Shown piece by piece: positions 24,723 to 36,930 of a DNA stretch of 64,000 bases (position 1 is the first letter of the stretch; the number at the start of each line of letters is the position of its first letter). Origin of the DNA: Xestospongia muta (taxonomy: Eukaryota > Porifera > Demospongiae > Haplosclerida > Petrosiidae); NCBI GenBank assembly GCA_963693285.1, contig OY848918.1, positions 6,019,876-6,083,875 of the forward strand, given 5' to 3'. The notes under the pieces were generated by a model. That model worked only from the letters and a program-made list of their open reading frames with translations, searched no databases and was not told where the DNA came from. Made by a program: the position numbers and the translations under genes.

Positions 24723-25595
24723 TCACATATACTTTGCCCAGCCTTGTATTATGTATTCTTGAGGATAACTAGTAGCTTCAAATTCTTCTGTTGAGAAGAC
24801 AGTCTCCATATAACGTACGAGGTTAGGCATTTCTTGGTGTTTAGTGTACCCACGGTAATGCTCAGCTACAGTTTTGATGTGGTATAGTCGAGGGACAAAG
24901 ACACAATCTGCTATGGACCACTGATCTGAACAGAGGAATACCCATGAGTGACGTCCAAGGTAGTCATTGATTTTTTGTAGCTCTGCTGTGAATGCAACCT
25001 CTAATTCTGTGTTGTTGCTTTCTTCTTTGTTCTTGATCCAAGCAGAAAATGTGGAGAATAATGTACCTAAAAGAATGGATGGATAGATAGATGGATAGAT
25101 GGATGGACACCTAATTGAATTTGTTGTGGATAGCTGAATGGAAAAAATGGCCCAGATGGATGGATAGATGATGGCTACACACATACCAGTAATTTCTTCT
25201 GCTTCTTTGTTACTGGGAGGATTGAGAGGTGGGTCTGGATATGTTGTGTCGAGATACTCCAAGATTTCATACGAGTCATTGATTGTTTGATCATCAAACT
25301 CCAATGTTGGTACTGTGCCAGCTGGGTTGAGTTTCTTATACCATTCGGGTTTGTTGTTGAGATCAATTAATATCATAGTGATATTGGATACTCCTTTGAT
25401 TTTGAGCCCTAGAAAGGCACGTTGTGTGAATGGACAATCTCCTAATGCTTTGCCATCAGGTGAAGCCTAATGAATAAGGAGGATAATTTTAACATTGTAT
25501 AATACTATGTTCATTATTTTGCATGTTAAAATTATGCTAAGTTAGGAATAAAAGTCGTTTACCTTCACATAAAACTTGTACTCAGTTGTAGCCAT
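24723..25595 (-). CDS. Glutathione S-transferase family protein, CLIC/dehydroascorbate-reductase-like
   Basis: Three minus-strand exons, 25595-25563, 25466-25187 and 25066-24723, encode 218 residues. The N-terminal thioredoxin-like domain has KASPDGKALGDCPFTQRAFL with Cys22-Pro-Phe, the redox-active cysteine arrangement of CLIC, DHAR and omega GSTs, and the cis-proline loop GTVPTLEFDD. The all-helical C-terminal domain contains WSIADCVFVPRLYHIKTV, matching the conserved N-capping region (SIADC..P.L..) shared by DHAR and CLIC. Such proteins act as glutathione-dependent oxidoreductases; animal CLICs can also insert into membranes. Length fits DHAR (about 213) better than vertebrate CLIC (about 240). 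The second intron contains GGAT repeats. Divergent with TBCEL. Confidence 0.85.
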
Positions 25596-25751
25596 TAATT
25601 AGTCTTCTAAAAAGTAATTAAAGTTAATTCATGTTAATTAAAGCCACACCCCCGAGTTAAAATAACGAGCTATTACTCTATACTCTCTCCCTGTGTTCGA
25701 TCATCCATGACGTGGCAAAATTGACAGAGCAGAAAAGACATAAAATTCAAC
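25596..25751. promoter_or_regulatory. Divergent promoter, GST-like gene / TBCEL
   Basis: 156 bp between opposed start codons. It contains TGACGTGG at 25708-25715, identical to the core of the ATF6/XBP1 unfolded-protein response element and also close to a CRE. Stress control of the redox gene would fit but is inference. Confidence 0.5.
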
Positions 25752-28682
25752 ATGGCTGCTGCAATGACTATGGAAACTGATAGTGAGACACAAGAAGAGG
25801 AGAAAGTAGTAACTCTAGTGGAAGCAATTAAAGAAAAATACTGTCAAAGACCTCAACAATATTATGATGAAGAATTGCAATCATTTAGAACCATTAAAGA
25901 AACATCACCAAAGAGTAAACCAGGCAAGCACCAGAGCTCTAGACTGTGTATACAATAGCCTAATGTTTTGTTTTGCTCAATGATTTTATCAACTGACTTG
26001 AAATGTATGTAAATAATCATATACATCATCCCTCATTTTATTCTTTATAATCAAATTGACTATTAATTTGTTATTGTTTGATGATAGGGGTGATCCCTGT
26101 TGAGAAACAAACCTACTTGATCATAGAGAGAAAAAACATCTCACATAGCGGATCTCATGAAGAACTTACCAGTATGTGTCCTTGTGTAAAAGAACTACAC
26201 ATTGGACTGAATGGTATCAACAGCTGGGAACCGGTAAGCACGAGAATGAGACTTTGAGAACGGAAGAAAAGAATACTTATGAATAAATCTTTCTATTTTT
26301 GTTTACATAGTGAGTCTCTCTCTTTGATAAGGATTCCTCATATAATGTTATATAACACTTGTGAAGTCTAGTATAGACTTGTAAATGATGTTTTAATACA
26401 TTCCAATTTACACTTTTAAGATAATAATTATAGCTTCTATGAACACTCTTTGTTAAATTCACTCCCTAACTTTAATCATGAGCTGTAGCTAACTTGCTGC
26501 AGCAACCTTCTCTCCCAACCCCCTCAATATAGTTTCTATATAATGGATTGACACTATCGTTAGTATAGAGATGTCCAGAATACTGGTGTTTAATAAAGAC
26601 ACTAATGTATTTAAAAGAGAGTCTCAAAATATCTACTCTATAGAGTGGTTTTACCACAATATATTAAAGTATTAGTAGAGTAAGGAATTAGAACAGGTGT
26701 CCTGAATTAAGAGATTTCTCAGAGTATCCTTCATGAGATATTCCCTCATTATATTCTTATTATCCTACAAAGAGCTCACTTTACACTATATATTACTTCC
26801 TACATACTTATCATGTCAACACATGATATGTGAACATGGACCAACCTATCAACTGACCAGTTACAATTACTTTATCTTCACCTTTCCTTCATCCCATATC
26901 ATAGATGTCATATCATATTCTTAAATTAATTTATTCCTATATTAACATAACATAAATAACTATCTAGTTAACAGAATAAATTTAATATAGACAGAAACAA
27001 ATTTACTAAGGGCAAACAGAATAAATTTAACATGGACAGAAACAAATTTATTGAGGGCAAACAGAATAAATTTAACATAGACAGAAACAAATTTACTAAG
27101 GGCAAACAGAATAAATTTAACATGGACAGAAACAAATTTATTGAGGGCAAACAGAATAAATTTAACATAGACAGAAACAAATTTACTAAGGGCAAAAAGA
27201 ATAAATTTAACATAGACAGAAACAAATTTACTGAGGCCAAACAGAATAAATTTAACATACACAGAAACAAATTTGGCAAAATTTTCATTAATACAATTAC
27301 TTTTTGTTATCTCTTTATAACATATGAGTGAATGAAGAGTGGGAATGGAATGAATGAGAAAAAAATTTAGTGAAAATTTATAACTGACTCATCAACTAAT
27401 GATTTTATTCTCCTCTCTATACAGGTTATCACTATTCTCTCGTCCTTACCTTCTCTTCAAATGTTAGATCTTATTCATAATGAATTCCTCTTTCAAGCAC
27501 CACTGCATTTACCTGCACCTCACGTTGCTTTAAAAACACTGATGTTGAGTTGTACCAACGTTTCTTTTAGTAGTGTTGTCTCTGTGATATCAATGTTGCC
27601 AAAGTAACTATTTATGTTAATATATTAATTTAATTCATTCATTTGTTCATTTATTTGTCCATTTAATTCATTTATTCGTCCATTTCTTCATTTGTTTGTC
27701 CATTTAATTCATTTATTCGTCCACTTGTTTATTCATTTACCCATGCATGCTGTGTTTCTATCTATCCATTTTGCTGTACATGTATCTTACCCATCTATCC
27801 ATTTTTCATTTGGACACTTCCATCTTTCCCTTTAGTCTTTGTGAACTCCATCTTAGTAACAATATGTACAATGACAGTAGCTTAGAGCAGCTGGATGTGA
27901 ATGACTTACCACAACACAAGGGACTCTCAAAATTATTCTTTGTAGAAAACCAGTTAACACAATGGAGTTCAATTGAAGTCCTGGGTGACCTCTTTCCCAA
28001 CCTACAAAGTCTTCTTCTCAATGACAACCCTGTTCAAGAGATCACGCCAACTGAAGCAACCAAATTCCTGAATCTCCAGACCCTCAATTTAAACAAATCA
28101 CAAGTTAATTTGTGGGAGAGTGTTGAGAACTTGGCCTCTTATCCTCAATTGGTACATCTCTCCCTTCGTCATGTTCCCATTGGAAATGACATGAATGAGA
28201 AAGAGCGGAGATTTGCCATGATTGCTCGATTACCATTAGTAAAACTCCTCAACAAAAGTGTTATATCAGAAGAAGAGAGGCAGGATGCAGAAAGATGGCT
28301 CATTCGAGAGTACAGCAATAAACCTTATCAACCTCGCATTTATCAGAATCTTGTAGCTAAACATGGCATGTTAAAACCTCTAGTTGAAGTCAATTTAGCA
28401 CCTAAAGAAGAGGTCAGTGTCGAGTTCCATTATGAAGGAATTGATCGTCGTAGTGATGTACATAGAATTAATATTCGCCAAACAACTAAACAGTTTCGTT
28501 GCTGGATTGGACGTACATTGCTTCTTGTGCCTCCTTCTAAATTGAGACTCTTCTACACAGACAGTGAGTGTGTTAATGTGTACAAATCTGAAGAGATGAG
28601 AACAGACTCAAAAGAACTTTACAGATATGGGAGATTTGGTATTAAAGATGGTGATGTAATTGAAGTTGTATTTCAACGATAG
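25752..28682 (+). CDS. TBCEL: Tubulin-specific chaperone cofactor E-like protein
   Basis: Exons 25752-25923, 26088-26233, 27425-27603 and 27836-28682 encode 447 residues (human TBCEL 424). Phase agrees only if intron 1 uses a GC donor (GCAAGC at 25924), that is a GC-AG intron. The middle has leucine-rich repeats, for example LFPNLQSLLLNDNP, FLNLQTLNLNKSQV and YPQLVHLSLRHVPI. It is followed by the LRR-cap region EERRFAMIARLPLVKLLNKS with SEEERQDAERWLIREY, very close to TBCE/TBCEL. The last about 85 residues form a ubiquitin-like domain ending RYGRFGIKDGDVIEVVFQR. The CAP-Gly domain that marks TBCE is absent, so this is TBCEL, which destabilises tubulin and depolymerises microtubules. Intron 3 (1.2 kb) holds a 45-bp minisatellite. 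Confidence 0.92.
26971..27280 (+). repeat. 45-bp minisatellite in TBCEL intron 3
   Basis: Seven units begin at 26971, 27016, 27061, 27106, 27151, 27196 and 27241 with ACAGAATAAATTTAACATAG. Types with ACTAAGGGC and TTGAGGGC alternate in the first units, so the growth unit may be 90 bp. A period divisible by three leaves open frames on both strands that are not genes. Confidence 0.95.
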
Positions 28683-28959
28683 ATTTGTCTTTTACATAAT
28701 TATTGTATATACATAATTATTGTGTGTTGTTAATCAATTGTCGTTTTTTATATTTGTTATTCAATTGTCATGCTTTATTTTCATCTTTGTTTCAAACAAC
28801 TATTGCACATTCTTGTTATATTCAGGAAATGCATTCAGAATTAAGTACCATATGTTCTATGTATTGTTAAATATTAAATTTTCTAAAATTGCAACGATAA
28901 AATGACAAAAATGTAACCGATAAATTTGCTTCAAAAGTGAGAATTTATTGTTACTTGTT

Positions 28960-31400
28960 CTAAACCAGAATACTATTATCTACAGGTTTCCTAGCAACAA
29001 AGACTGTCCATACCAAATCTTTGTTAGTTAATGCTGTTACTAGAGACTGCCAAAGAGTAGAGAATTTCCTCTTAGTATTGTCTTCAATACCCTAATCAGA
29101 GAAAGAGAGAGAGATTATCAAAGAGGAATTCTATTATTACCTCTGTTGTCTCTAGTTTAGTTAAGTCTTGAGTGAGATAACTGATATATTGTTGAGAATG
29201 ATCCTCAGACTGAACATTAATGTAACCACTCTCCTCTAACAACTATACCATATATTATTAATCAATGATAACAAACAATTCTAAATCACTTACTTTGATG
29301 TAACTGTCAACACCTATAATATTAAGTCCTTCACATTGTATGAGAGCTGCAGTATCTCCTCCAATTATCTCTTTGCCTAAACAATAATCTCCCAGTAGAA
29401 GTTGACCAATAGGTTTTAACCAACGCTACATTAAATATCACAACATGTGTCATTATTACAACAGTTTGGACTTACATAAGTTTTTTTCAAAATAGTTTCT
29501 TTGTTTCCAATATATTCTAATGTTTCACGAGCAAATATAGCATCAAACATATTACTGGCAAAATTAGTATGAGCTACATCACCAATGTGCATGTGACCCT
29601 ATGGGAGAATATTGAATATATGTTCTGTTAATAGGGTCTGATACCTTTTTAGCTTCAAGTCCGTTCATTCTTAAAACAGCTGCTTGACTAGCAAGAAGTG
29701 ATAATTCTAGACCAGTCACATCAATATCACATTCCTGTAACAAGGACATCTACTCAATGATTAATCTATTGTAAATTCATACCTTGACAAGGTATGCTTC
29801 AAGTCCTCCTAAACCACACCCAACATCTAAAACTAATGAATCAGGACTGAGGTTAAGTTTAGCTATCAATTCCTACAATGAATGTATTAATAAAATACTA
29901 ATGAACAAATATTCTTTACCTTAGAGCAGTCTAGTCCTCCAGGAGTAACAAATCCATTACTAATTACTTTATTGTACACTTTCATATTCTCCTCATTGTA
30001 AAGTGTTTTATCTAATATTTGTTGGTTATCATTGATGGACGGAGATGATCCAGTGACTTTAGTCTTCCTCCACAGGTAGTAGACTTGAGTTGGGTTACCT
30101 TGACAACGTACATAAGTCTGGGAATTTCCAGCGTAGACAAATTCAAAGAAATATGTCACATTATGTTCATCTGTATAACGTGCTTTACTGAAAAAGTCAT
30201 GATATTCCTGAAGATAAAAAATGCATCAATATATTGATATTGTCACATGACTGACCGACCTTCATGCTACGAAGGAAAAATAAACCTACATCTTGTGATG
30301 ATGGACAGAATCCAGACACGCTGTGGAAATGTGATTCCCGGAAGTATGTATAACCACCTGGCTTTACCATCCTAAAGTAATAAAAATGCAGTTAATAGAT
30401 CAGCACTAATAATAGTTAATAGACCAGCACTAATAATAGTTAATAGACCAGTACTAATAATAGTTAATAGATCAGTACTAATAATAGTTAATAGACCAGC
30501 ACTAATAATAGTTAATAGACCAGTACTAATAATAGTTAATAGATCAGTACTAATAATAGTTAATAGACCAGCACTAATAATAGTTAATAGATTAGGACTA
30601 TAATAATTCATAGAGCAGTAATAATAACAGTTAATAAAACAGCACTTATAATAGTTAATAGACCAGGACTAATAATAGTTAATAGACCAGGACTAATAGT
30701 TAATAAAACAGGACTAATAATAGTTAATAGACCAGGACTAATAGTTAATAAAACAGGACAAATAATAATTAATAGATCAGCACTAATAATAGTTAATAGA
30801 CCAGCACTAATAATAGTTAATAGACCAGTACTAATAATAGTTAATAGATCAGTACTAATAATAGTTAATAGACCAGCACTAATAATAGTTAATAGACCAG
30901 TACTAATAATAGTTAATAGATCAGTACTAATAATAGTTAATAGACCAGCACTAATAATAGTTAATAGATTAGGACTATAATAATTCATAGAGCAGTAATA
31001 ATAACAGTTAATAAAACAGCACTTATAATAGTTAATAGACCAGGACTAATAATAGTTAATAGACCAGGACTAATAGTTAATAAAACAGGACTAATAATAG
31101 TTAATAGACCAGGACTAATAGTTAATAAAACAGGACAAATAATAATTAATAGATCAGTGCTAATAATAGTTAATAGACCAGGACTAATAATAGTTAATAG
31201 ACCAGGACTAATAATAGTTAATAGAGCAGTACTGTTTATAATTAGTTTATACATGCAGTTTGTGTATAGCTGTATAATGAGGATGGATAAGATGCTCAGT
31301 GCAACAGGATATGTCTGGGTTGAGTTCAATTACACTAAATTATAATTAATTATAACTATAATTACAATTACAATTACATAATCTAGATCTGGAAATGAGA

Positions 31401-31445
<45 letters not shown>

Positions 31446-32533
31446 TTACCACAAGGGCTTTATTACTGATACATTGAAGAAGAGATGTCACATGTTGTAC
31501 CAACAATACATCCTGAGATGTTGGGCAATAACATAATTTTGGCTTGATAGTACAAAATAATTATCAGGTTTGAGAATCAGAAATATGCTTAACACGAGCA
31601 ATTTGTGGTTCATGATAATTAGCAAATTTGATTGCATTGTCAGTACTTTGAACTCTTATGGTATCATGTCATTTGTGAGGTGTCATTATATGTTAAAAGG
31701 AATAATATATAGTTTCAAATTGCAGCTCATTTCAAGCTACAATTTGAATTTCAGTTAATCATTTAAACACCTGACAATATCCAATTATAGAAAAGCTGTA
31801 CAAGCTATAGTTACAAATCTAATTAACTCTAACCCATCCACTTCATATGCCCAGAGTCCTACTTCACCCAGAGCTGACACCCTGGGTACATGTAGATAGT
31901 ACAAGAGTATTGGGTGTTTCTATCTAATATAACTATTGAGTTAAACTGGACATCTATGTGTGAAACCTCATATTTTGGACTTACAAGTCCGAAATGTGAG
32001 GTTTTACAGATCTCTAATTAGAGATGTGTTCTTTCTTGTAACGTACATGAGAGAATTGTAAATGAACTTTTCAACTTCATTGTTATCAAAGTAATGGAGC
32101 AACCAGTTAGAGAATATCAGGTCAAATGTGTTTGGTGGGTAATCCAACTTGGTAGCATCTAATGTACGGAAAGTGATGTTAGAGTATTTAGGTCCATTGG
32201 TCGCTTCATTCTCTTTGACAAAAGCTTCCATAAAATCAGTAGAAATGACTGTCTTGGCTTTCCTTGCAAGTTCGCTAGAGAGACGGCTAAACAAAAAAAA
32301 TGGATAACAGATAAAACCAGTCCTTACCCAGATCCTGCTCCAAGCTCAAGCACATCCATTCCTTCTAGATTAGGTAATAGCTCAAGAACTTCAATTGTAT
32401 CATATTCATAAATCTCTTTTGCCTTTTCATAATTCTTCTCGCCTACCATCAATTCCAGCGTGGTACCACTTTCAGTGGAGCTTTCAACTCTTCTTTTCCA
32501 GAAATCAACTCGTTTGACTGCATGGAGTGCCAT
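28960..32533 (-). CDS. Bifunctional phosphoethanolamine N-methyltransferase-like gene A
   Basis: Ten minus-strand exons: 32533-32328, 32286-32047, 30371-30260, 30207-29920, 29872-29783, 29734-29645, 29598-29476, 29425-29294, 29242-29141, 29091-28960. All GT-AG and in phase, giving 504 residues. The layout matches plant phosphoethanolamine N-methyltransferase (about 490 residues). First SAM-binding domain: VLELGAGSGRLSSELARKA, FDLIFSNWLL. Conserved spacer: GNGFVTPGGLDCSKEL-type motif (here SNGFVTPGGLDCSK). Second SAM domain: SLVLDVGCGLGGLEAYLVK, with FDAIFARETLEYI and a C-terminus close to the family WxxFxAxK. Such enzymes methylate phosphoethanolamine three times to phosphocholine for phosphatidylcholine synthesis. 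Exon 3 differs from genes B-D over its second half, and the first exon is shorter at the N-terminus. Intron 2 (1.7 kb) holds a 24-bp satellite. Exact substrate is inferred. Confidence 0.87.
30380..31230. repeat. 24-bp satellite with higher-order structure in PMT gene A intron 2
   Basis: Units of about 24 bp, ACTAATAATAGTTAATAGAC plus CAGC, fill 850 bp. A larger block starting ATTAGGACTATAATAATTCA recurs 377 bp apart (near 30591 and 30968), so the array is made of near-identical 377-bp multimers. Long minus-strand open frames here are repeat translations. Confidence 0.92.
31402..31444. repeat. (AT)n microsatellite
   Basis: About 42 bp of uninterrupted AT dinucleotides in PMT gene A intron 2. 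The following 600 bp of that intron show no gene. Confidence 0.95.
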
Positions 32534-32607
32534 TAGCTGAGAATACAAGGGGTTAAATTTTTGGATAACCTTCTCTGGCTAATGTGTGATACAAGGTGTT
32601 AAGAATT

Positions 32608-32669
32608 AAGATACAACACAATCCTGCTGGATAAAATAATTTTATCCAGTAAGATTGCGTCGTAATCTA
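32608..32669. repeat. Short palindromic element, copy 1
   Basis: Imperfect 62-bp inverted repeat: left arm AATCCTGCTGGATAAAAT, right arm ATTTTATCCAGTAAGATT, flanked by AAGATAC-like ends. The same palindrome is found at 41964-42024. It lies upstream of PMT gene A. Confidence 0.7.
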
Positions 32670-33506
32670 TGTTAATACAAAATGATATTTGACAGGCAGC
32701 ATGTCTTTAGCCAGAATGAGTGAGCCGAGAAATCATCTTTTAGCTACAAATTCCTATAGAATTATAATAATATTATAATAATTAATTTTATTATTAAAAA
32801 ATTGTGTTTATTCTCATCGTTTTAAAATATATTGTTATATGCGAGCGACTAATGAAATTGAAAGCTTTCTTTAACCGCCGACATAATAATATAATTGTAG
32901 CAACCATAGTCTCGTTCAGGAACGACTGGGGACGAGGCTAATAGCAACCACTGAATTAACCCTAAACCTTCAAGCACTTACGACGATACTGTAATGCTCC
33001 ACGATTCTCGTTCAGTTGTTCTCTTCCTATATTTCTAGCACTCAATAGCTATACTCCTCTACAGACACTGCTACTAATTATTCGATCTTTAATTTGTAGC
33101 TCTAATTCATTGTGAAGTCAGTCTCTTCCAAAAAAATTATATATATATTTATATATATAAAATTAATTTTTTCAATTATAATAATTATTATTCCTCTGGT
33201 AGGCCTGGTCAAACAAGACTAAAAATTATCTGACATACTACAATTCCATAGTTTTATTATCTATGCCATTTCCTTCACTTAACAACAAGGTAACAACCTC
33301 AGACTAAACTAGTCTTATTAAAGGAACAAGATAAGATCCAGCCAGGGAAGTTTATAACACTGACTCTTGGTCTCACTATAGACCTTTTGTCTTTGCAGAC
33401 ATAAGATTGTAATATTTTAAAGAAATTGAGAACAAGGTTGATTAATGTTACAAAAATAGCTGAATTAATCAATAATTACCACTAGTAAGAAATTAGTTGA
33501 ATTCAT
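32670..33506. other. Intergenic between PMT A and B, with duplicated 3' flank
   Basis: No coding sequence recognised. Positions of about 33165-33480 are the 3' flank of gene B and match about 42115-42480 downstream of gene D (shared AACAAGGTAACAACCTCAGA and TCTTGGTCTCACTATAGACC), showing that gene copies were duplicated with flanks. Confidence 0.65.
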
Positions 33507-36138
33507 TCATTGTTTCTTAGCAACAAAGACCATCCATACCAAATCTTTGTTAGTTAGTGCTGTTACTAGAGACTGCCAAAGAGTAAAGAATTTCTTCTTA
33601 GTATTGTCTTCAATACCCTAATCAGAGAAAGAGAGAGATATTATCATTAAGCAACTCCATTATTACCTCTGTTGTCTCTAGTTTAGTTAAGTCTTGAGTG
33701 AGATAACTGATATATTGTTGAGAGTGATCCTCAGACTGAACATTAATGTAACCACTCTCCTCTAACAACTATACCATATATTATTAATCAATAATAACAA
33801 ACAATTCTAAATCACTTACTTTGATGTAACTGTCAACAGCTATAATATTAAGTCCTTCACATTGTATGAGAGCTGCAGTATCTCCTCCAATTATCTCTTT
33901 GCCTAAACAATAATCTCCCAGTAGAAGTTGACCAATAGGTTTTAACCAACGCTACATTAAATACCATACTATGTCATTATTACAACATTTTGGACTTACA
34001 TAAGTTTTTTTCAAAATAGTTTCTTTGTTTCCAATATATTCTAATGTTTCACGAGCAAATATAGCATCAAACATATTACTGGCAAAATTAGTATGAGCTA
34101 CATCACCAATGTGCATGTGACCCTATGGGAGAATATTGAAATAATTAAGTTCTGTTATTGAGGTCTGGTACCTTTTTAGCTTCAAGTCCACTCATTCTTA
34201 AAACTGCTGCTTGACTAGCAAGAAGTGATAATTCTAGACCAGTCACATCAATATCACATTCCTGTAACAAGGACATCTACTCAATGATTAATCTATTGTA
34301 AACCCATACCTTGACAAGGTATGCTTCAAGTCCTCCTAAACCACACCCAACATCTAAAACTAATGAATCAGGACTGAGGTTAAGTTTAGCTATCAATTCC
34401 TACACTGAATGTTTAATAAAATACTAATGAACAAATATTTTTTACCTTAGAGCAATCTAGTCCTCCAGGAGTAACAAATCCATTACCAATTACTTTATTG
34501 TACACTTTCATATTCTCCTCGTTGTAAAGAGTTTTATCTAACAACAGCTGAATATCAATTGCTGAAGTAGACTCATTGACTTTAGTCTTCCTCCACAGGT
34601 AGTAGACTTGAGTTGAGTTACCTTTGTGATGAATGTAGGTCTGAGAATTTCCAGCGTAGACAAATTCAAAGAAATATGTCACATTATGTTCATCTGTATA
34701 ACGTGCTTTACTGAAAAAGTCACGATATTCCTATATTATATAATTATCACAAACATTTTATCTTTCACACAATCTAACCTTCATACTACGATACACAGTT
34801 GGATTAACAGCTTGAGGTCGAGATCCAACAGTCCAAAAATGAGACTCTCTGAAGAACGTAAAGCCACCTGGTTTCAGCATCCTGTGTACAGCAATACTCA
34901 ATGAAGAATTGTAATGATCACTATATATATATATGTGATTACATTTTATATTATCTATAAAGGCTGATTCATACTACACACATAGTGCATTGCGTTACAA
35001 CCAGAAATGTCTACAAACAAACGAGCATGTGCTATGTAACGCAAGAGTAGAAATATTTTCTACTCTTGCGTTACGTTACATGTCATTGTTGATTTGTAGG
35101 CACTTCCGGTTGTAACGCAATGCTCTACGTGTGTAGTGTGAATCAGTCTTTAAAGGCCACCTATTATTACTACTGACACTTCTTTCAACATCTGATGTGA
35201 TAATATAAACAGCTGTATCATATGTATAGAGTTTATATTCTTTACATCACATGCTATTTTAACTGATTTAAAATAATATAATAGTTATATATTGTTTCTA
35301 TAATATTTTTGAAGAATTTGAAGGGAATGCTTTATGGATTGCTGTAAAAACAGTTTTCACTAATACTTGACAAATTACTAATAAAAACTAATTAACAAGC
35401 GATAATTGTTACTACTACTTGACAAATTACTAATAAAAAACTAATTAACAAGTGATAATTGTTACTAGTTGAATGACATATTTGAGAATTATTTGATCAT
35501 TCTATTTGTCACACAACAAAAAATGACTTACATGAGATTATTATAGGCATATTTGGCAGTCTCATTGTCACTGAAATATATTAAGAGCCAGTTTGAAAAA
35601 ATCAAATCAAACGTGTTTGGTGGATAGTCCAATTTTGCAGCATCTAGTGTACGAAATGTCATATTAGGATATTTGGGCCCATTGATCTCTTTATTCTCCT
35701 TAACAAAAGCCTCAACAAAATCTGTTGCTACAACAGATTTAGCCTTTTTGGCAAGTTCTCCAGAGAGACGACTAAAAAATTAATATTGTTATTATTATTA
35801 CATTTATAAAAACACAAGCCAGTAGAGCTCGTTGGTAAAACCGGTTCTTACCCTGAGCCTCCTCCTAGTTCAAGTACATCCATTCCTTCCATGTTAGGCA
35901 GGAGTCCAAGCACTTCCATCATGTCTGATTCGTGAATCTCCTTGGCTTGTTTGTAATGTCTTTCTCCTACCATCAATTCGAACGAGGTACCACTCTCAGT
36001 CGGATCGCCGACCCAGCGATCCCAATAGTCTTTCATAATCTTACGGACTGACGAAGCGTCTTGCTTTGAGACGTCCATCATTGTGGATTCTTCGTCCGTC
36101 ACCATCACAACCTTAGACTTGTCGTTAACTAGCGCCAT
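33507..36138 (-). CDS. Bifunctional phosphoethanolamine N-methyltransferase-like gene B
   Basis: Ten exons: 36138-35852, 35771-35532, 34881-34779, 34730-34446, 34399-34310, 34261-34172, 34122-34000, 33951-33820, 33768-33667, 33617-33507. All junctions are GT-AG and in phase; 520 residues. First methyltransferase domain: VLELGGGSGRLSGELAKKA, TDFVEAFVKENKEINGP and FDLIFSNWLL. Spacer: MLKPGGFTFFRESHFWTVGS and IGNGFVTPGGLDCSKELIAK. Second domain: SLVLDVGCGLGGLEAYLVK. It ends VFVAKKQ. Exon lengths are the same as in C and D. Intron 2 carries a 196-bp inverted-repeat transposon absent from C and D. The start codon context and N-terminus (MALVNDKSKVVMVTDEES) are conserved with gene C. Confidence 0.9.
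34959..35154. mobile_element. MITE-like inverted-repeat transposon in PMT gene B intron 2
   Basis: Ends are long inverted repeats: left GGCTGATTCATACTACACAC then TGCATTGCGTTACAACC; right GGTTGTAACGCAATGC then GTGTGTAGTGTGAATCAG. The centre is itself palindromic (GCAAGAGTAGAAA/TTTCTACTCTTGC). The homologous introns of genes C (near 39640) and D (near 43935) read straight across the site (CTATAAAAGGCCACC), so this is a clean insertion, with TAAAGG repeated on both sides as a possible target duplication. No coding capacity, so non-autonomous. Confidence 0.88.
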
Positions 36139-36523
36139 CTCTCTAGGTGACGTAAATGACTATATAGCTTATATTTCACATAAAGGTAAAACTATTCAAA
36201 ACTATTACACGTGCCAAGCTGGCAAAGATAACATTGTTTGAGCAAGGTCAATAACGTGATTTTTAGCGTTGCCAGACACTTCCCTTGTGAGGACAAACAC
36301 AAAAAAAAGACTATAATGCGGATGTGGGTAAGACGCATACATACTACTTTACATAGACCTGAGCACGCAAAATGGCTGTTGTAATATGCATTGGTAATCT
36401 TTCGAATAGAAACACAAACCATCCTTTACTTAACTAGTGCTGCTTTAAAGAGCAGAATTTTGAGTAACTTCATTGACTTTACTATAGCGATCGTCAACTC
36501 ACATGGAATAGGTGTTAAGTGAA

Positions 36524-36564
<41 letters not shown>

Positions 36565-36930
36565 CATATGCACTTGTCTTTTCTCTTTTCGCAGATTGTA
36601 CGAGTCACAAGAGTGAGACTCTTCCTCTCTTACTAGTTTAAACTTAAGTAATCGATTTTAATTGAGTATTTTTTCTTTCATTTTAAGGACCTAGTTTATT
36701 AGCAGTGAAATCTACAATAAACTAGTTACAGAGAGCTGTCTAAACCTTGCCATATCTTACTAACTTCAAACAAACTCTAAATAAAACAGACATTATCAAG
36801 CTGGCTATATCACTGCCTAAGTAGCTAAAGATGGTACACCATTTCCATAATTCTATTATCTATGCTGCTATGCTAATTACTTAGCTTACTACCACTGGTT
36901 ATAATAAGAAATTAATTAAATTTATTCATT
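36139..36930. other. PMT B upstream region, (TG)n and exon-10 relic
   Basis: Upstream flank of gene B with a TGACGTAA bZIP-type site at about 36148-36155 close to the start codon. A (TG)n tract occupies 36526-36561. At about 36687-36790, on the minus strand, is a decayed piece of the last exon of an E-type PMT gene (SLFEVSKIWQ instead of GLFEASKTWL, then stops). Confidence 0.6.

Noticed and set aside
26960..27331. Repeated Asn/Lys/Phe or Leu/Phe frames on both strands
   Set aside because: They are products of the 45-bp minisatellite in TBCEL intron 3.
25752..28682. Gene as TBCE proper
   Set aside because: No CAP-Gly domain is present at the N-terminus, so TBCEL fits better.
30372..31329. 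Three minus-strand frames of LLTIIS repeats looking like membrane proteins
   Set aside because: They are translations of the 24-bp satellite inside PMT gene A intron 2.
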